A stretch of 18,743 nt of DNA. It comes from an uncultured Butyrivibrio sp. Lineage in GTDB: Bacteria > Bacillota > Clostridia > Lachnospirales > Lachnospiraceae. Within the stretch, counting starts at the first letter, position 1; each line of letters opens with the position of its first letter. The notes below the pieces were generated by a model. That model saw only the letters and a program-made list of their open reading frames with translations, was not told where the DNA came from and did no database searches. The translations under genes were made by a program, and so were the position numbers. Positions 1-8,308 of the stretch are shown here, piece by piece. The stretch is from positions 1 through 18,743 of the forward strand of contig CAMVRW010000011.1 of NCBI GenBank assembly GCA_947169985.1. Reading direction: 5' to 3'.

Positions 1-13
1 ACAGAACACAGTG

Positions 14-63
14 AGTGGATTTTTTTGCTATGGTTTTTACCAAAACAAAAAAGTCCACTTTTT
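14..63 (+). terminator. Intrinsic terminator of an upstream gene
   Basis: Bases 14-27 pair with 46-59 over 14 positions, including one T-G wobble. An inner TGGT/ACCA stem (31-34 with 39-42) sits on top. A T-run (59-63) follows. The upstream gene is outside the window. This hairpin also explains the short open frame beginning at base 15, which is not a gene. Confidence 0.8.
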
Positions 64-78
64 CTATTTGGGGGCATC

Positions 79-87
79 TGCTAAAAT
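79..87 (+). promoter_or_regulatory. Candidate extended -10 promoter of the sensor operon
   Basis: TGcTAAAAT (TG at 79-80, hexamer 82-87) fits an extended -10 element. Only T-rich sequence (TTTTTC, 59-64) lies at the -35 distance. The predicted start of transcription falls at about base 94, the A of the next gene's ATG. If correct, the mRNA would be leaderless. Confidence 0.35.
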
Positions 88-93
88 TTCCTT

Positions 94-1182
94 ATGAGTA
101 TTATTGGGGAAGAAGAAATCTACAAGAAAAAAATAGACAGGCAGTATCTCATTCTGATGCTGACTCTGGTATTCATGTTGGTGACTCTCATCGCAGGGGC
201 ACTTTTTTTCAGGTTCTACAAATCAGATCCGGTTAAGCAGGCGGAGTCAAGGGTTTACGACAAGTACTACGTCATGATAACCGACAACTATAAGTCAGAC
301 TTCTGGAAGTCGGTGTACAGTGGCGCCTTCGAAGCTGCCCAGGAAGAAAACATTTATGTGGAACTTTTTGGCGAACAGTTTTCCAAGGACTACTCTGAGG
401 AGGAACTGATGGAAATCGCCATTGCCTCCAAGGTTGACGGTATCATCGTCTATGCCAGCGAGACCCTGGAAATGTCAAGGCTTATCAATAAGGCCGTGGA
501 TGCAGGAATCCCGGTAGTTACTCTTTATGGAGACTGCACCAAGTCAGACAGACTCAGCTTTGTGGGCGTCGGAAGTTACAGTATCGGCAAGATGTACGGC
601 GGCCAGATCATTGATATCATCAAGGAAAAGAGACGTGAAGAGCTTATAGAGTCTGAGACCATAGAAGACAGAACTCAGGTCAAGATCACTGTTCTTGTTG
701 GAGCTGACGCTCAGGATGCAGGCCAGAACATCATCATTTCAGGACTTCAGGATGCAATAAATCAGGACAACGTAACGGATTCAGAGTTTGCTGTATCAAT
801 CGTGGCCGTAGACAACACCAACAGCTTTTCCGTGGAGGAGTCCATAAGGGATATTTTCCTTGGTGATGATATTCCCAATGTAATAGTATGCCTTAATGAG
901 CTTAGCACTGTATGTACCTACCAGGCAGTAGTTGACTTTAATAAGGTAGGAGAGGTGAGTATCCTTGGCTACTATGACTCTGAGGCAATAGTAAATGCCA
1001 TTGAGCGTGGGGGCGTCTATGCCACCATCGCCATCGATGCTGCCCAGCTGGGACAGTACAGCGTATCAGCCCTTTCTGACTACTATGAGTTTGGAAACAC
1101 AAGTGAATACTATCTTGCGGACGTGACCCTTATCAATCAGGACAACGTTGCAGATTTTTTGAAGGAGGAGGAAGATGAATAA
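94..1182 (+). CDS. Membrane-anchored sugar-binding-like sensor protein (XylFII-type)
   Basis: A 362-residue periplasmic-binding-protein-fold protein (Peripla_BP_4/RbsB type). It has a short charged N-terminus and one hydrophobic segment at about residues 18-39, with no lipobox cysteine, so the binding domain is probably tethered outside the membrane. It is followed at once by a LytS-type kinase and an AraC-type regulator. That is the order of the XylFII-LytS system of Clostridium beijerinckii, in which a tethered binding protein signals sugar to the kinase. Its likely role is therefore ligand sensing, not transport. It lacks the ERW, AYDR and GQDAD motifs seen in the two transport-type binding proteins downstream, so its ligand cannot be read from sequence. 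The ATG at 94 is the only plausible start: an in-frame stop lies at 82-84. No Shine-Dalgarno sequence sits at normal spacing. The last 8 bases overlap the kinase gene. Confidence 0.82.
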   Translation: MSIIGEEEIYKKKIDRQYLILMLTLVFMLVTLIAGALFFRFYKSDPVKQAESRVYDKYYVMITDNYKSDFWKSVYSGAFEAAQEENIYVELFGEQFSKDYSEEELMEIAIASKVDGIIVYASETLEMSRLINKAVDAGIPVVTLYGDCTKSDRLSFVGVGSYSIGKMYGGQIIDIIKEKRREELIESETIEDRTQVKITVLVGADAQDAGQNIIISGLQDAINQDNVTDSEFAVSIVAVDNTNSFSVEESIRDIFLGDDIPNVIVCLNELSTVCTYQAVVDFNKVGEVSILGYYDSEAIVNAIERGGVYATIAIDAAQLGQYSVSALSDYYEFGNTSEYYLADVTLINQDNVADFLKEEEDE

Positions 1183-2656
1183 ATTCTTAAACCGTCCCCT
1201 TCAATATAAGATCATAAGCGTCTGCGTCTTTGTTAACATCATCATCTTCATCGTAAATATCTTTTTGATCCTTGGCATTAACAGCATGTCACGGGATATG
1301 GAGCTGGTGTACCAGGACAACCGATATCTGAATCAGTTGTCAGAGGCTCTGACCGGCGTACAGGATTCAATGACAGTGTACTTAAGCTCCAAGACCAGTG
1401 AGTCTTTGGAGGATTATTACAGGGATGCCCAGACCTTCTCGGATCTGATCCAGACCCTGGATGATACGGTGACTGATCTTTCCTTCAACCGAATGGAGAG
1501 GAATATCAGGAACATGTCCCAGAACTATCTGGATGAGGTTGCCCAGACCATTGAGGCCAAGAGAGGAAGAAATGTAGAAAAATACAGAACCTATTATGAG
1601 AGTAGTACAAGACTCTATGAGGACATTGATGACTATATCACCAGCCTTAACCTGGAGCTCTTTGTGTTCAACTCCGAAAACTACCTGGCGCTCTCCAGGG
1701 CATTCAGAAGATTTGAGACCATAGCCATCACGGTAATGACCCTTATAATGATAGGAAATGTTATTGTGGTATCCAGTTTTGTAAAGACTATCATCATGCC
1801 TCTTAAGAACCTGGCTGATTCCGCAGACGAGGTTGCAGGCGGAAACTTTGACGCCAACATCCCGCCAGCCCTTTATCACGACGAGGTCGGAATAGTAATC
1901 AACGCCTTCAACAAGATGGTGGTCAGCATCAAGGACTACATCGAGAAGTTAAAAGAGAGTATGGAGAAGGAGCGTTACATGCAGGAAAAAGAGCTTTTGA
2001 TGGAAGCTCACCTTAAAGACGCCCAGCTAAAATACCTTCAGGCTCAGATAAATCCGCACTTCCTGTTCAATACCTTAAATGCCGGAGCCCAGCTTGCTAT
2101 GATGGAAGGGGCTGACAGGACCTATGAATATGTGCAGACTGTAGCAGACTTTTTCAGGTATAATGTACAGAGCCAGAAAAACGACGTGACCATCAGGGAC
2201 GAAGTTACCCTGGTTGACAATTATATCCAGATTTTGAACGTAAGATTTTCCGGAGATATCGGCTACGAGAAGCAGGTTGATGAAAGACTTTTAGACCACG
2301 TTATGCCAAGCATGATCCTGCAGCCAATCGTTGAGAACGCAGTAAATCACGGCATCAGGGAGATGGCCGGCGAAGGCAAGATAACCCTCCGTGTTTACCG
2401 TGAAGATTCCAATGTCTGCATCAGCATCAGGGATAACGGAAAGGGCATCAGCCAGGAGACCATAGATCAGCTCCTTAGCGGAAGCTTTGACCACATCGAG
2501 GACAGCTACGACAACAACGGAATCGGAATGGACAACGTTATCTCGAGGATAAGGATATTTGCAAACAATGACGACGCCCTTCATATCATCAGTCATGGTG
2601 AGAACAAGGGCTGTGAAGTAATAATCCACCTTCCATTGGAGGAAAAGAATGTATAG
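1175..2656 (+). CDS. LytS/YesM-family sensor histidine kinase
   Basis: A 493-residue membrane histidine kinase. Transmembrane segments at about residues 12-34 and 182-203 flank an extracellular region of roughly 145 residues that is mostly helical and polar. A HAMP-like linker follows at about 204-257, then a predicted coiled coil. The His_kinase (PF06580) motif QINPHFLFN carries the likely phosphorylated His295. The ATPase domain shows the N-box QPIVENAVNHG (383-393), the G-box DNGKG (420-424) and NNGIGM (447-452). It should receive a signal from the tethered binding protein encoded just upstream and phosphorylate the regulator encoded just downstream. A strong ribosome site (AAGGAGGAGG) precedes the ATG, and 8-base overlaps at both ends suggest translational coupling. 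The ligand is inferred to be a sugar from context only. Confidence 0.93.
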   Translation: MNKFLNRPLQYKIISVCVFVNIIIFIVNIFLILGINSMSRDMELVYQDNRYLNQLSEALTGVQDSMTVYLSSKTSESLEDYYRDAQTFSDLIQTLDDTVTDLSFNRMERNIRNMSQNYLDEVAQTIEAKRGRNVEKYRTYYESSTRLYEDIDDYITSLNLELFVFNSENYLALSRAFRRFETIAITVMTLIMIGNVIVVSSFVKTIIMPLKNLADSADEVAGGNFDANIPPALYHDEVGIVINAFNKMVVSIKDYIEKLKESMEKERYMQEKELLMEAHLKDAQLKYLQAQINPHFLFNTLNAGAQLAMMEGADRTYEYVQTVADFFRYNVQSQKNDVTIRDEVTLVDNYIQILNVRFSGDIGYEKQVDERLLDHVMPSMILQPIVENAVNHGIREMAGEGKITLRVYREDSNVCISIRDNGKGISQETIDQLLSGSFDHIEDSYDNNGIGMDNVISRIRIFANNDDALHIISHGENKGCEVIIHLPLEEKNV

Positions 2657-4244
2657 AGTGATGGTCGCTGATGACGAGGGAATCGTTATCGACTCCATGA
2701 AGTTCATAATAGAAAAAGAATTCGGTGACAGCTGCCAGGTGGAGTGCGCCAAAAGTGGCAGAAGTGTCATTGAGCTTGCAGAGCGCTTCAGACCTGACAT
2801 AGCAGTGATCGACATCCACATGCCCGGCATTAACGGCATAGATGCCATCAAGGAGATGAAGGCTTTTTGCACCAACACAGTCTTCATCGTCATGTCCGCC
2901 TACGACAAGTTTGACTACGCCAAGGAAGCTATAGCCCTGGGAGTTATGGAATACATAACCAAGCCCATGGAGAAGACCAAGGTCATATCAGTTCTGAAAA
3001 GAGCTATGGACCAGATCGACGGCGAAAGAGAAAAGCGAAGCAACGAGCTTCTTATAAAAGAGAAACTTGAGACCGTAGAGCCCATTATCGAGAACGGTCT
3101 TATCTACGACATACTTTTGCAGGAACATTTTGATGAAGACATCGACAGCTACAGGACAATCCTTGGCATCAATGAAAACTTCGGATACATGATGGCTCTG
3201 GTGTGCGGTGATTCCCAAGAGGGAAACCGAATGACCAACGCCATCGGAACCTCAGTAAAGATCTCCGGCAAGTACCACGAGATCCGTGAGGAGGTAAAAT
3301 CTCTTTTCAAGTGCAAGGTCGGTAACGTCATGTCCAACAAGATTGCGATACTGATCCCCTGCAGCGAGGAGAAGCTGGAGTACAACGAAAGAACTGATCT
3401 TATAGAAAGGGCCAGGGACCTGGTGAGAGCTCTTCGGAAGGAGACAGACATCAGCTTCAGAGTTGGCATCGGCGGAGTTAAGCCCCTTAGGGAACTTGGG
3501 GATTCCTACAGGGAGGCGCTCAACGCCCTTATTGCCACCACCGGTTCTGTTGCTCACGTGGATGATCTGGTCATCAGCTGTGACTACGAGGATGACTATC
3601 CCAAGAACATGGAAAAGCCTCTTTTTGAGGCAATTGCCAAAGGAGATTTGAACGAGACTCAGGTCATGACAGAGAAGTATGCAGACTGGATGTGCCAGAG
3701 GGCAGTGGATGGAGACCTGATGTCCATGAGGCTGAAGGCTCTGGAGTTTGCCCTTTACGCAGAGCACCTTGCCTATCAGAACGGCGGTCAGACTTACCAC
3801 TACTCCGGAAGAAAGGACTACCTTCCACAGATAATGGAGCTGGAAACTCCGGAGGAGATCAGGACCTGGTTTACGGACAAGATCGTCAGCGCCTGCAGAA
3901 ACGTAGTCAGCAAGCGCGAGGAGAGGTCCGGAGACATCATAAGGAATGCCAAGAAGTACATCGAGGACCACTATGACAAGGATATTTCCCTGGACGATGT
4001 TTCCAGGGTTGTGAACATTTCACCCTATTATTTCAGCAAGGTCTTCAAGGAGGAGAGCGGCCTTAACTTCATTGAGTACCTGACCAACATCAGGATCGAT
4101 AAGGCAAAAGAGCTTTTGGAGACCACGAATCTTTCTATAAAAGAGATCTGTGTTTCCTGTGGATATACGGATCCCAACTACTTCAGCAGGAGTTTTAAGA
4201 AGAACGTGGGGGTAACTCCTACTGAATACAAAGAAAAGTGCTGA
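2649..4244 (+). CDS. YesN-type response regulator with AraC DNA-binding domain
   Basis: A 531-residue response regulator. The N-terminal receiver domain (about 1-120) has the acidic pair D8/D9, the phospho-acceptor D55 in VIDIHMPG, S83 and the conserved K105 in ITKPM. A middle region of about 300 residues has no motif I can name. The C-terminal 100 residues (about 430-530) are an AraC/XylS double helix-turn-helix, with typical IKEICVSCGYTDPNYFSRSFKK and VTPTEY sequences. It is the cognate partner of the preceding kinase, whose gene it overlaps by 8 bases. The most likely target is the importer operon starting at 5525, whose upstream region lacks a good -35 box and would suit activator control. 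That link is inferred. Confidence 0.93.
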   Translation: MYRVMVADDEGIVIDSMKFIIEKEFGDSCQVECAKSGRSVIELAERFRPDIAVIDIHMPGINGIDAIKEMKAFCTNTVFIVMSAYDKFDYAKEAIALGVMEYITKPMEKTKVISVLKRAMDQIDGEREKRSNELLIKEKLETVEPIIENGLIYDILLQEHFDEDIDSYRTILGINENFGYMMALVCGDSQEGNRMTNAIGTSVKISGKYHEIREEVKSLFKCKVGNVMSNKIAILIPCSEEKLEYNERTDLIERARDLVRALRKETDISFRVGIGGVKPLRELGDSYREALNALIATTGSVAHVDDLVISCDYEDDYPKNMEKPLFEAIAKGDLNETQVMTEKYADWMCQRAVDGDLMSMRLKALEFALYAEHLAYQNGGQTYHYSGRKDYLPQIMELETPEEIRTWFTDKIVSACRNVVSKREERSGDIIRNAKKYIEDHYDKDISLDDVSRVVNISPYYFSKVFKEESGLNFIEYLTNIRIDKAKELLETTNLSIKEICVSCGYTDPNYFSRSFKKNVGVTPTEYKEKC

Positions 4245-4260
4245 GCTTGGAGAGACGGGT

Positions 4261-5328
4261 ATGAAGAAAAGGTTATGTAAGCTGGCAGGGAGGGCGATAG
4301 CTCTTTTCCTGAGTATGGCTGTGCTGACAGGATGTGGTAGCAGCGCCCAGGGGAACAAGTCTGCCGGAGAAGATGAGCAGGATAAAGTACAGATAGGAAT
4401 GTGCTTTGATTCCTTTGTTATCGAGAGGTGGCAGAGGGACAGGGACGCCTTTGTTTCTACGGCAAAAGAGCTGGGGGCAGAGGTCAACGTTCAGAATGCC
4501 AACGGGGATGTGGAACAGCAGAAACAGCAGATTGAGTACTTTATAAAGAAGGGAATGGATGTCATTGTCATCATCAGCATCGACGCAGAGGCGCTGGTGG
4601 ATTCCGTTAAGAAGGCCCAGGATGCAGGGATAAAGGTGATCGCCTATGACAGGGCAATTCCAAATGCTGCAGCGGATCTGTATGTTTCTTTTGACAATAC
4701 AAAGGTTGGTGAGCTCATGGGCGAAGCTATGGTGGATGCCGGGCTTATCGATGGGAAGGTAGTTGTGATCAATGGTTCTCCCAAGGATCAGAACGTGCCT
4801 ATGGTAGTGGCTGGCTTTACTTCCGTTATGGAAAAGAACGGCAACGAGATCCTGGACGAATATTACTGCGACGGTTGGAAGGCTGAACTGGCGGGAGATT
4901 ATGTCTATAAGCATCTGGACAAGGTCAGCGAGGCGGATGCCATCATGTGCGGAAACGACGACCTGGCCAGCAGAGTAGTATATGCCCTTTCTGAGAAACG
5001 TCTTGCGGGAAAAAAGCTTGTGACTGGACAGGATGCAGATCTGGAGGCTTGTCAGAGAATAGTGGAAGGCACACAGCTGATGACGGTGTATAAGCCTATC
5101 GAGAAGCTGGCCCAGAAGGCAGCAGAGGCAGCAGTTGCCCTGGCAGAGGATAAGGAACTGGAGGGTGAGGAGATGTCCATCTACTATGATGGAGCCAAGA
5201 CCATACCTTATCTTAAGATAGAACCTGTGGCAGTTACCAAGGAAAACATTGACGAAGTCATCATAAAGAGCGGCTTTCACCTGCGTGAGGACGTGTACCT
5301 GAATGTAACGAAATTTCAATCTAACTGA
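4261..5328 (+). CDS. xylF: D-xylose-binding lipoprotein (XylF-like)
   Basis: A 355-residue extracellular sugar-binding lipoprotein. The signal peptide ends in the lipobox LTGC with lipidated Cys25. The mature protein matches features I recall from E. coli XylF: ERWQ.DRD (E55-R56-W57), AYDR (128-131), SFDN.KVGEL (from 143), DGW (204-206), GND (231-233), GQDAD (256-260) and TVYKPI (ending at 280). Several of these form the sugar pocket in that family, so D-xylose or a related pentose is the likely ligand. The gene lies 16 bases after the regulator with GGAGAG as ribosome site, so it belongs to the sensor operon. No ATPase or permease gene is in this transcript. It may deliver sugar to the GguA/GguB-like transporter downstream or act in sensing. 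Confidence 0.88.
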   Translation: MKKRLCKLAGRAIALFLSMAVLTGCGSSAQGNKSAGEDEQDKVQIGMCFDSFVIERWQRDRDAFVSTAKELGAEVNVQNANGDVEQQKQQIEYFIKKGMDVIVIISIDAEALVDSVKKAQDAGIKVIAYDRAIPNAAADLYVSFDNTKVGELMGEAMVDAGLIDGKVVVINGSPKDQNVPMVVAGFTSVMEKNGNEILDEYYCDGWKAELAGDYVYKHLDKVSEADAIMCGNDDLASRVVYALSEKRLAGKKLVTGQDADLEACQRIVEGTQLMTVYKPIEKLAQKAAEAAVALAEDKELEGEEMSIYYDGAKTIPYLKIEPVAVTKENIDEVIIKSGFHLREDVYLNVTKFQSN

Positions 5329-5356
5329 TGAGTAGCAAAATTTTGTTGCAATATGT

Positions 5357-5393
5357 GCTGTACTAGCAAAAAAATGCTAGTACAGCTTTTTTT
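5357..5393 (+). terminator. Strong intrinsic terminator after xylF
   Basis: A perfect 12-bp stem (GCTGTACTAGCA, 5357-5368, with its complement at 5375-5386) has a six-A loop and is followed by seven Ts (5387-5393). It separates the sensor operon from the importer operon. Confidence 0.95.
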
Positions 5394-5417
5394 ATTGCCA
5401 GGGACAACTTAAAAATA

Positions 5418-5456
5418 TGCTATATGTCGTAAATCATTACTAGTCGTTATATGTTA
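5418..5456 (+). promoter_or_regulatory. Candidate promoter/operator region of the sugar importer
   Basis: A direct repeat TATATGT occurs at 5421-5427 and 5448-5454, 27 bases apart. A small inverted repeat (GTAA-4-TTAC, 5429-5440) lies between. TGcTATATG (5418-5426) resembles an extended -10 element. TTGCCA (5395-5400) could be a -35 box but is 20 bases away, too far for a good promoter. The weak promoter and paired repeats suit activation by the AraC-type regulator encoded upstream. This is suggestive only. Confidence 0.3.
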
Positions 5457-5474
5457 CAGTTTTCACGTAGGAAG

Positions 5475-5490
5475 CAGACTGCGGTCTGCA
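5475..5490 (+). promoter_or_regulatory. Hairpin in the chvE leader
   Basis: GCAGAC-TGCG-GTCTGC forms a 6-bp hairpin with a four-base loop, 34 bases before the chvE start codon and upstream of its GGGAGG ribosome site. It may stabilise the 5' end of the mRNA or be part of a binding site. It has no T-run, so it is not a terminator. Confidence 0.4.
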
Positions 5491-5524
5491 ATAAACAATT
5501 CATTTTTAAAGGGAGGATCTTCAA

Positions 5525-6658
5525 ATGAAGAAAAAACTTTTAAGTGGTATTCTTTCAGCTGTTATGACAGCATCTCTTCTCGTTGGATGCGGTGGAGCTG
5601 CTCCTGCAGCATCAACTGAGGCACCTGCTTCAGAGCCTGCAGCAACAGAAGCACCTGCAGCAACAGAGTCAGCTGGCGGATCAGGCAAGGTTGGTGTAGC
5701 AATGCCTACAAAGGACCTTCAGAGATGGAACCAGGACGGTGCTAACATGGAAGAGCAGCTCAAGGCAGCAGGCTATGAGGTTGACCTTCAGTATGCATCA
5801 AACGATATCGCTACTCAGGTATCACAGATCGAGAACATGATCTCATCTGGCGCACAGGTTCTCGTAATCGCATCTATCGATGGTGATTCACTTGGAACAG
5901 TTCTTGCTCAGGCTAAGGAAGCAGGAATCAAGGTTATCGCTTATGACCGTCTTATCATGAACTCAGACGCTGTTTCTTACTACGCAACATTCGATAACTA
6001 CATGGTTGGAACAAAGCAGGGCGAGTACATCAAGCAGCAGCTTGACCTCGACAACGCAGCTGGTCCTTTCAACCTTGAGATCTTCACTGGTGACCCTGGT
6101 GACAACAACGCTAGATTCTTCTACGGCGGTGCTATCGACGTTCTTAAGCCATACATCGACAGTGGCAAGCTCGTTGTTAAGTCCGGACAGGTTGATTTCG
6201 ATAACGTTGCTACAGCTAACTGGTCAACAGAGAATGCTCAGTCAAGAATGGATGCTATCATCTCAGCTAACTATGCTGATGGAACAAAGATCGATGCAGT
6301 TCTTTGCTCAAACGACTCAACAGCACTCGGCGTTACAAACTCTCTTGAAGCTAACTACACAGGTGATTGGCCAATCATCACAGGTCAGGACTGTGACGTT
6401 GCTAACGTTAAGAACATGATCGCTGGAAAGCAGTCAATGTCTATCTTCAAGGATACACGTACACTTGCAGCTAAGACAGTTGAGATGGTTGACGCTATCA
6501 TGAAGGGCACAGATGCTCCTGTAAATGATACAAAGACCTATGACAACGGCACAGGCGTTATTCCTTCATTCCTTTGCGAGCCTGTATTCGCAGATGTTAA
6601 TAACTACAAAGAGCTCCTTATCGACTCTGGTTATTACACAGAAGATCAGCTTAAGTAA
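5525..6658 (+). CDS. chvE: Multiple-sugar-binding lipoprotein (ChvE-like)
   Basis: A 377-residue extracellular sugar-binding lipoprotein. The lipobox is LVGC with Cys22, followed by an Ala/Glu/Ser/Thr/Pro-rich linker to about residue 53. The body closely follows the ChvE sequence as I know it: VG.AMPTK, RW (67-68), QIENM, VLVIASIDG, KVIAYDRLI (AYDR at 139-142), YYATFDN, VLKPYIDSGKLVVKSGQ, GQDCD (287-291; GQDAE in ChvE), IFKDTR, NDTKTY.NG and a C-terminal YY.EDQLK. Agrobacterium ChvE binds several aldoses, including arabinose, galactose, glucose and xylose, so a broad sugar range is likely here. Codon choice is strongly biased (TCA for Ser, ACA for Thr), much more than in the upstream xylF, pointing to high expression. 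The GGGAGG site lies close before the ATG. Confidence 0.92.
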   Translation: MKKKLLSGILSAVMTASLLVGCGGAAPAASTEAPASEPAATEAPAATESAGGSGKVGVAMPTKDLQRWNQDGANMEEQLKAAGYEVDLQYASNDIATQVSQIENMISSGAQVLVIASIDGDSLGTVLAQAKEAGIKVIAYDRLIMNSDAVSYYATFDNYMVGTKQGEYIKQQLDLDNAAGPFNLEIFTGDPGDNNARFFYGGAIDVLKPYIDSGKLVVKSGQVDFDNVATANWSTENAQSRMDAIISANYADGTKIDAVLCSNDSTALGVTNSLEANYTGDWPIITGQDCDVANVKNMIAGKQSMSIFKDTRTLAAKTVEMVDAIMKGTDAPVNDTKTYDNGTGVIPSFLCEPVFADVNNYKELLIDSGYYTEDQLK

Positions 6659-6686
6659 ACCCCTTATTTTTTCCAAAAAGAACAAA

Positions 6687-6711
6687 AAGGCGGGCCCTAA
6701 TGACCCGCCTT
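6687..6711 (+). other. Intercistronic hairpin between chvE and gguA
   Basis: AAGGCGGG (6687-6694) pairs with CCCGCCTT (6704-6711) around a nine-base loop. The bases after it (GCGTTCG) are not a T-run, so efficient termination is unlikely. A hairpin here commonly protects the 3' end of an abundant binding-protein mRNA or lowers downstream expression. Its role here is inferred. Confidence 0.7.
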
Positions 6712-6754
6712 GCGTTCGCTCAAATTTAGAACGTAAAGAATGGAGGAGGGCATA

Positions 6755-8308
6755 GTGGCACAGATATTACTGGAAATGAAAAATATCACCAAGACCTTCC
6801 CTGGTGTTAAAGCCTTAGATAATGTAAATCTTCAGGTAGAACAAGGCGAGATTCACGCCCTGGTTGGAGAGAATGGTGCAGGAAAATCGACCCTTATGAA
6901 TGTACTGAGTGGTGTATATCCATTTGGTTCCTATGAGGGCGATATTATTTACGATGGCAGTGTATGCCAGTTTAATCAGATCAAAGACAGTGAGGCAAAG
7001 GGTATAGTTATCATCCATCAGGAGCTGGCTCTTATCCCTTACATGACCATCGCTGAGAACATGTTCCTCGGAAACGAGAGAGGATCAAAGCTTAAGATCA
7101 ACTGGAATGAGACCAACAAAAAGTCAAGAGAGTTCCTGGATGTTGTAGGACTTCACGAGAGCACACAGACTCTCATCAAGGACATCGGTGTTGGTAAACA
7201 GCAGCTGGTTGAGATCGCTAAGGCTCTTTCAAAGGATGCAAAACTCCTTATCCTGGACGAGCCCACATCTTCACTTAACGAGACAGATTCAAAGGCACTT
7301 CTTGATCTTCTTCTTAAGCTGAAGGCAGAAAGAGGACTTACCTCTATCATTATTTCTCATAAGCTTAATGAGGTTTCTTATGTAGCTGATAAGATCACTG
7401 TTATCAGAGACGGTGCGACAATCGAGACGCTCACCAAGGGGGTTGATGACTTCTCAGAGAGCCGTATCATCAAGGGAATGGTTGGTCGTGAGCTTTCAGA
7501 CAGATTCCCTAAGAGAGAGCCTCACATCGGCGAAGTAATGATGGAGATAAAGAACTGGAACGTATATCATCCGTTACAGAAAGAGAGAAAAGTAGTAGAT
7601 AACGTTAACATTAACGTTAGAAAGGGTGAAGTTCTTGGTATTTCAGGACTTATGGGTGCTGGAAGAACAGAGCTTGCCATGAGCGTATTTGGAAAAAGCT
7701 ACGGGGAAAATATATCGGGTCAGACTTTTATCAATGGAAAAGAAGTACAGCTAAACACAGTTCAGAGCGCAATCAAGCATGGACTGGCTTATGTTACAGA
7801 AGATAGAAAGGGAAATGGACTTATCCTGTCCAATCCCATAAAGATCAATACAACCCTGGCTAACCTTGAAGAGGTAAGCCATAACAAGGTAATCGACAAA
7901 CATAAAGAGTACTCGGTAGCAGTTGATTACAAGGAGAAACTTAAGACAAAGTGTCCTACTGTTGAACAGAACGTTGGTAACCTAAGCGGCGGAAATCAGC
8001 AGAAAGTTCTTTTGGCAAAATGGATGTTTGCAGATCCTGACATCCTTATTCTGGACGAACCTACAAGAGGTATCGATGTAGGTGCCAAGTACGAGATATA
8101 CTGTATCATTAACCAGTTGGTAGCTGAGGGTAAATCAGTCATCATGATTTCTTCAGAGCTTCCTGAGATTCTGGGAATGTGCGACAGAATCTACGTTATG
8201 AACGAAGGAAAAATAGTTGGGGAGCTTGACGCAAAGGATGCGACCCAGGAAAAGATCATGACTTATATCTTACAGTCATCTGGTAATAAGGAGGAGAATC
8301 ATGAGTAA
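6755..8308 (+). CDS. gguA: Sugar ABC transporter, duplicated ATP-binding subunit (GguA/XylG type)
   Basis: A 517-residue cytoplasmic ATPase with two nucleotide-binding halves, as in the MglA/RbsA/XylG family. Half one has Walker [10 protein letters not shown] (38-46), a [10 protein letters not shown] signature region and Walker [12 protein letters not shown]. Half two has the degenerate Walker A of this family (GLMGAGRTE), the signature LSGGNQQKV and Walker [12 protein letters not shown]. It powers import of the sugar delivered by the ChvE-like protein through the adjacent permease. I chose GTG at 6755 over the in-frame ATG at 6740 because GGAGGAGGG (6742-6750) sits at correct spacing for the GTG and would be inside the gene otherwise. 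The ChvE-like neighbour favours GguA over XylG. The last 8 bases overlap the permease gene. Confidence 0.92.
   Translation: MAQILLEMKNITKTFPGVKALDNVNLQVEQGEIHALVGENGAGKSTLMNVLSGVYPFGSYEGDIIYDGSVCQFNQIKDSEAKGIVIIHQELALIPYMTIAENMFLGNERGSKLKINWNETNKKSREFLDVVGLHESTQTLIKDIGVGKQQLVEIAKALSKDAKLLILDEPTSSLNETDSKALLDLLLKLKAERGLTSIIISHKLNEVSYVADKITVIRDGATIETLTKGVDDFSESRIIKGMVGRELSDRFPKREPHIGEVMMEIKNWNVYHPLQKERKVVDNVNINVRKGEVLGISGLMGAGRTELAMSVFGKSYGENISGQTFINGKEVQLNTVQSAIKHGLAYVTEDRKGNGLILSNPIKINTTLANLEEVSHNKVIDKHKEYSVAVDYKEKLKTKCPTVEQNVGNLSGGNQQKVLLAKWMFADPDILILDEPTRGIDVGAKYEIYCIINQLVAEGKSVIMISSELPEILGMCDRIYVMNEGKIVGELDAKDATQEKIMTYILQSSGNKEENHE

Noticed and set aside
15..236. A short + frame at the window start
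   Set aside because: It begins inside the intrinsic terminator hairpin and overlaps the sensor gene in another frame.
3252..3971. A 239-codon minus-strand frame opposite the response regulator
   Set aside because: It is a shadow of the regulator gene with no recognisable domain or translation signals.
4273..5319. A 348-codon open frame on the minus strand opposite xylF
   Set aside because: It is fully antisense to a well-matched XylF gene, has no ribosome site and its product is Cys/His-rich without a recognisable domain. It is a codon-bias shadow.
5329..5524. Catabolite-repression (cre) site before the importer
   Set aside because: No sequence close to the cre consensus is visible between the terminator and the ATG.
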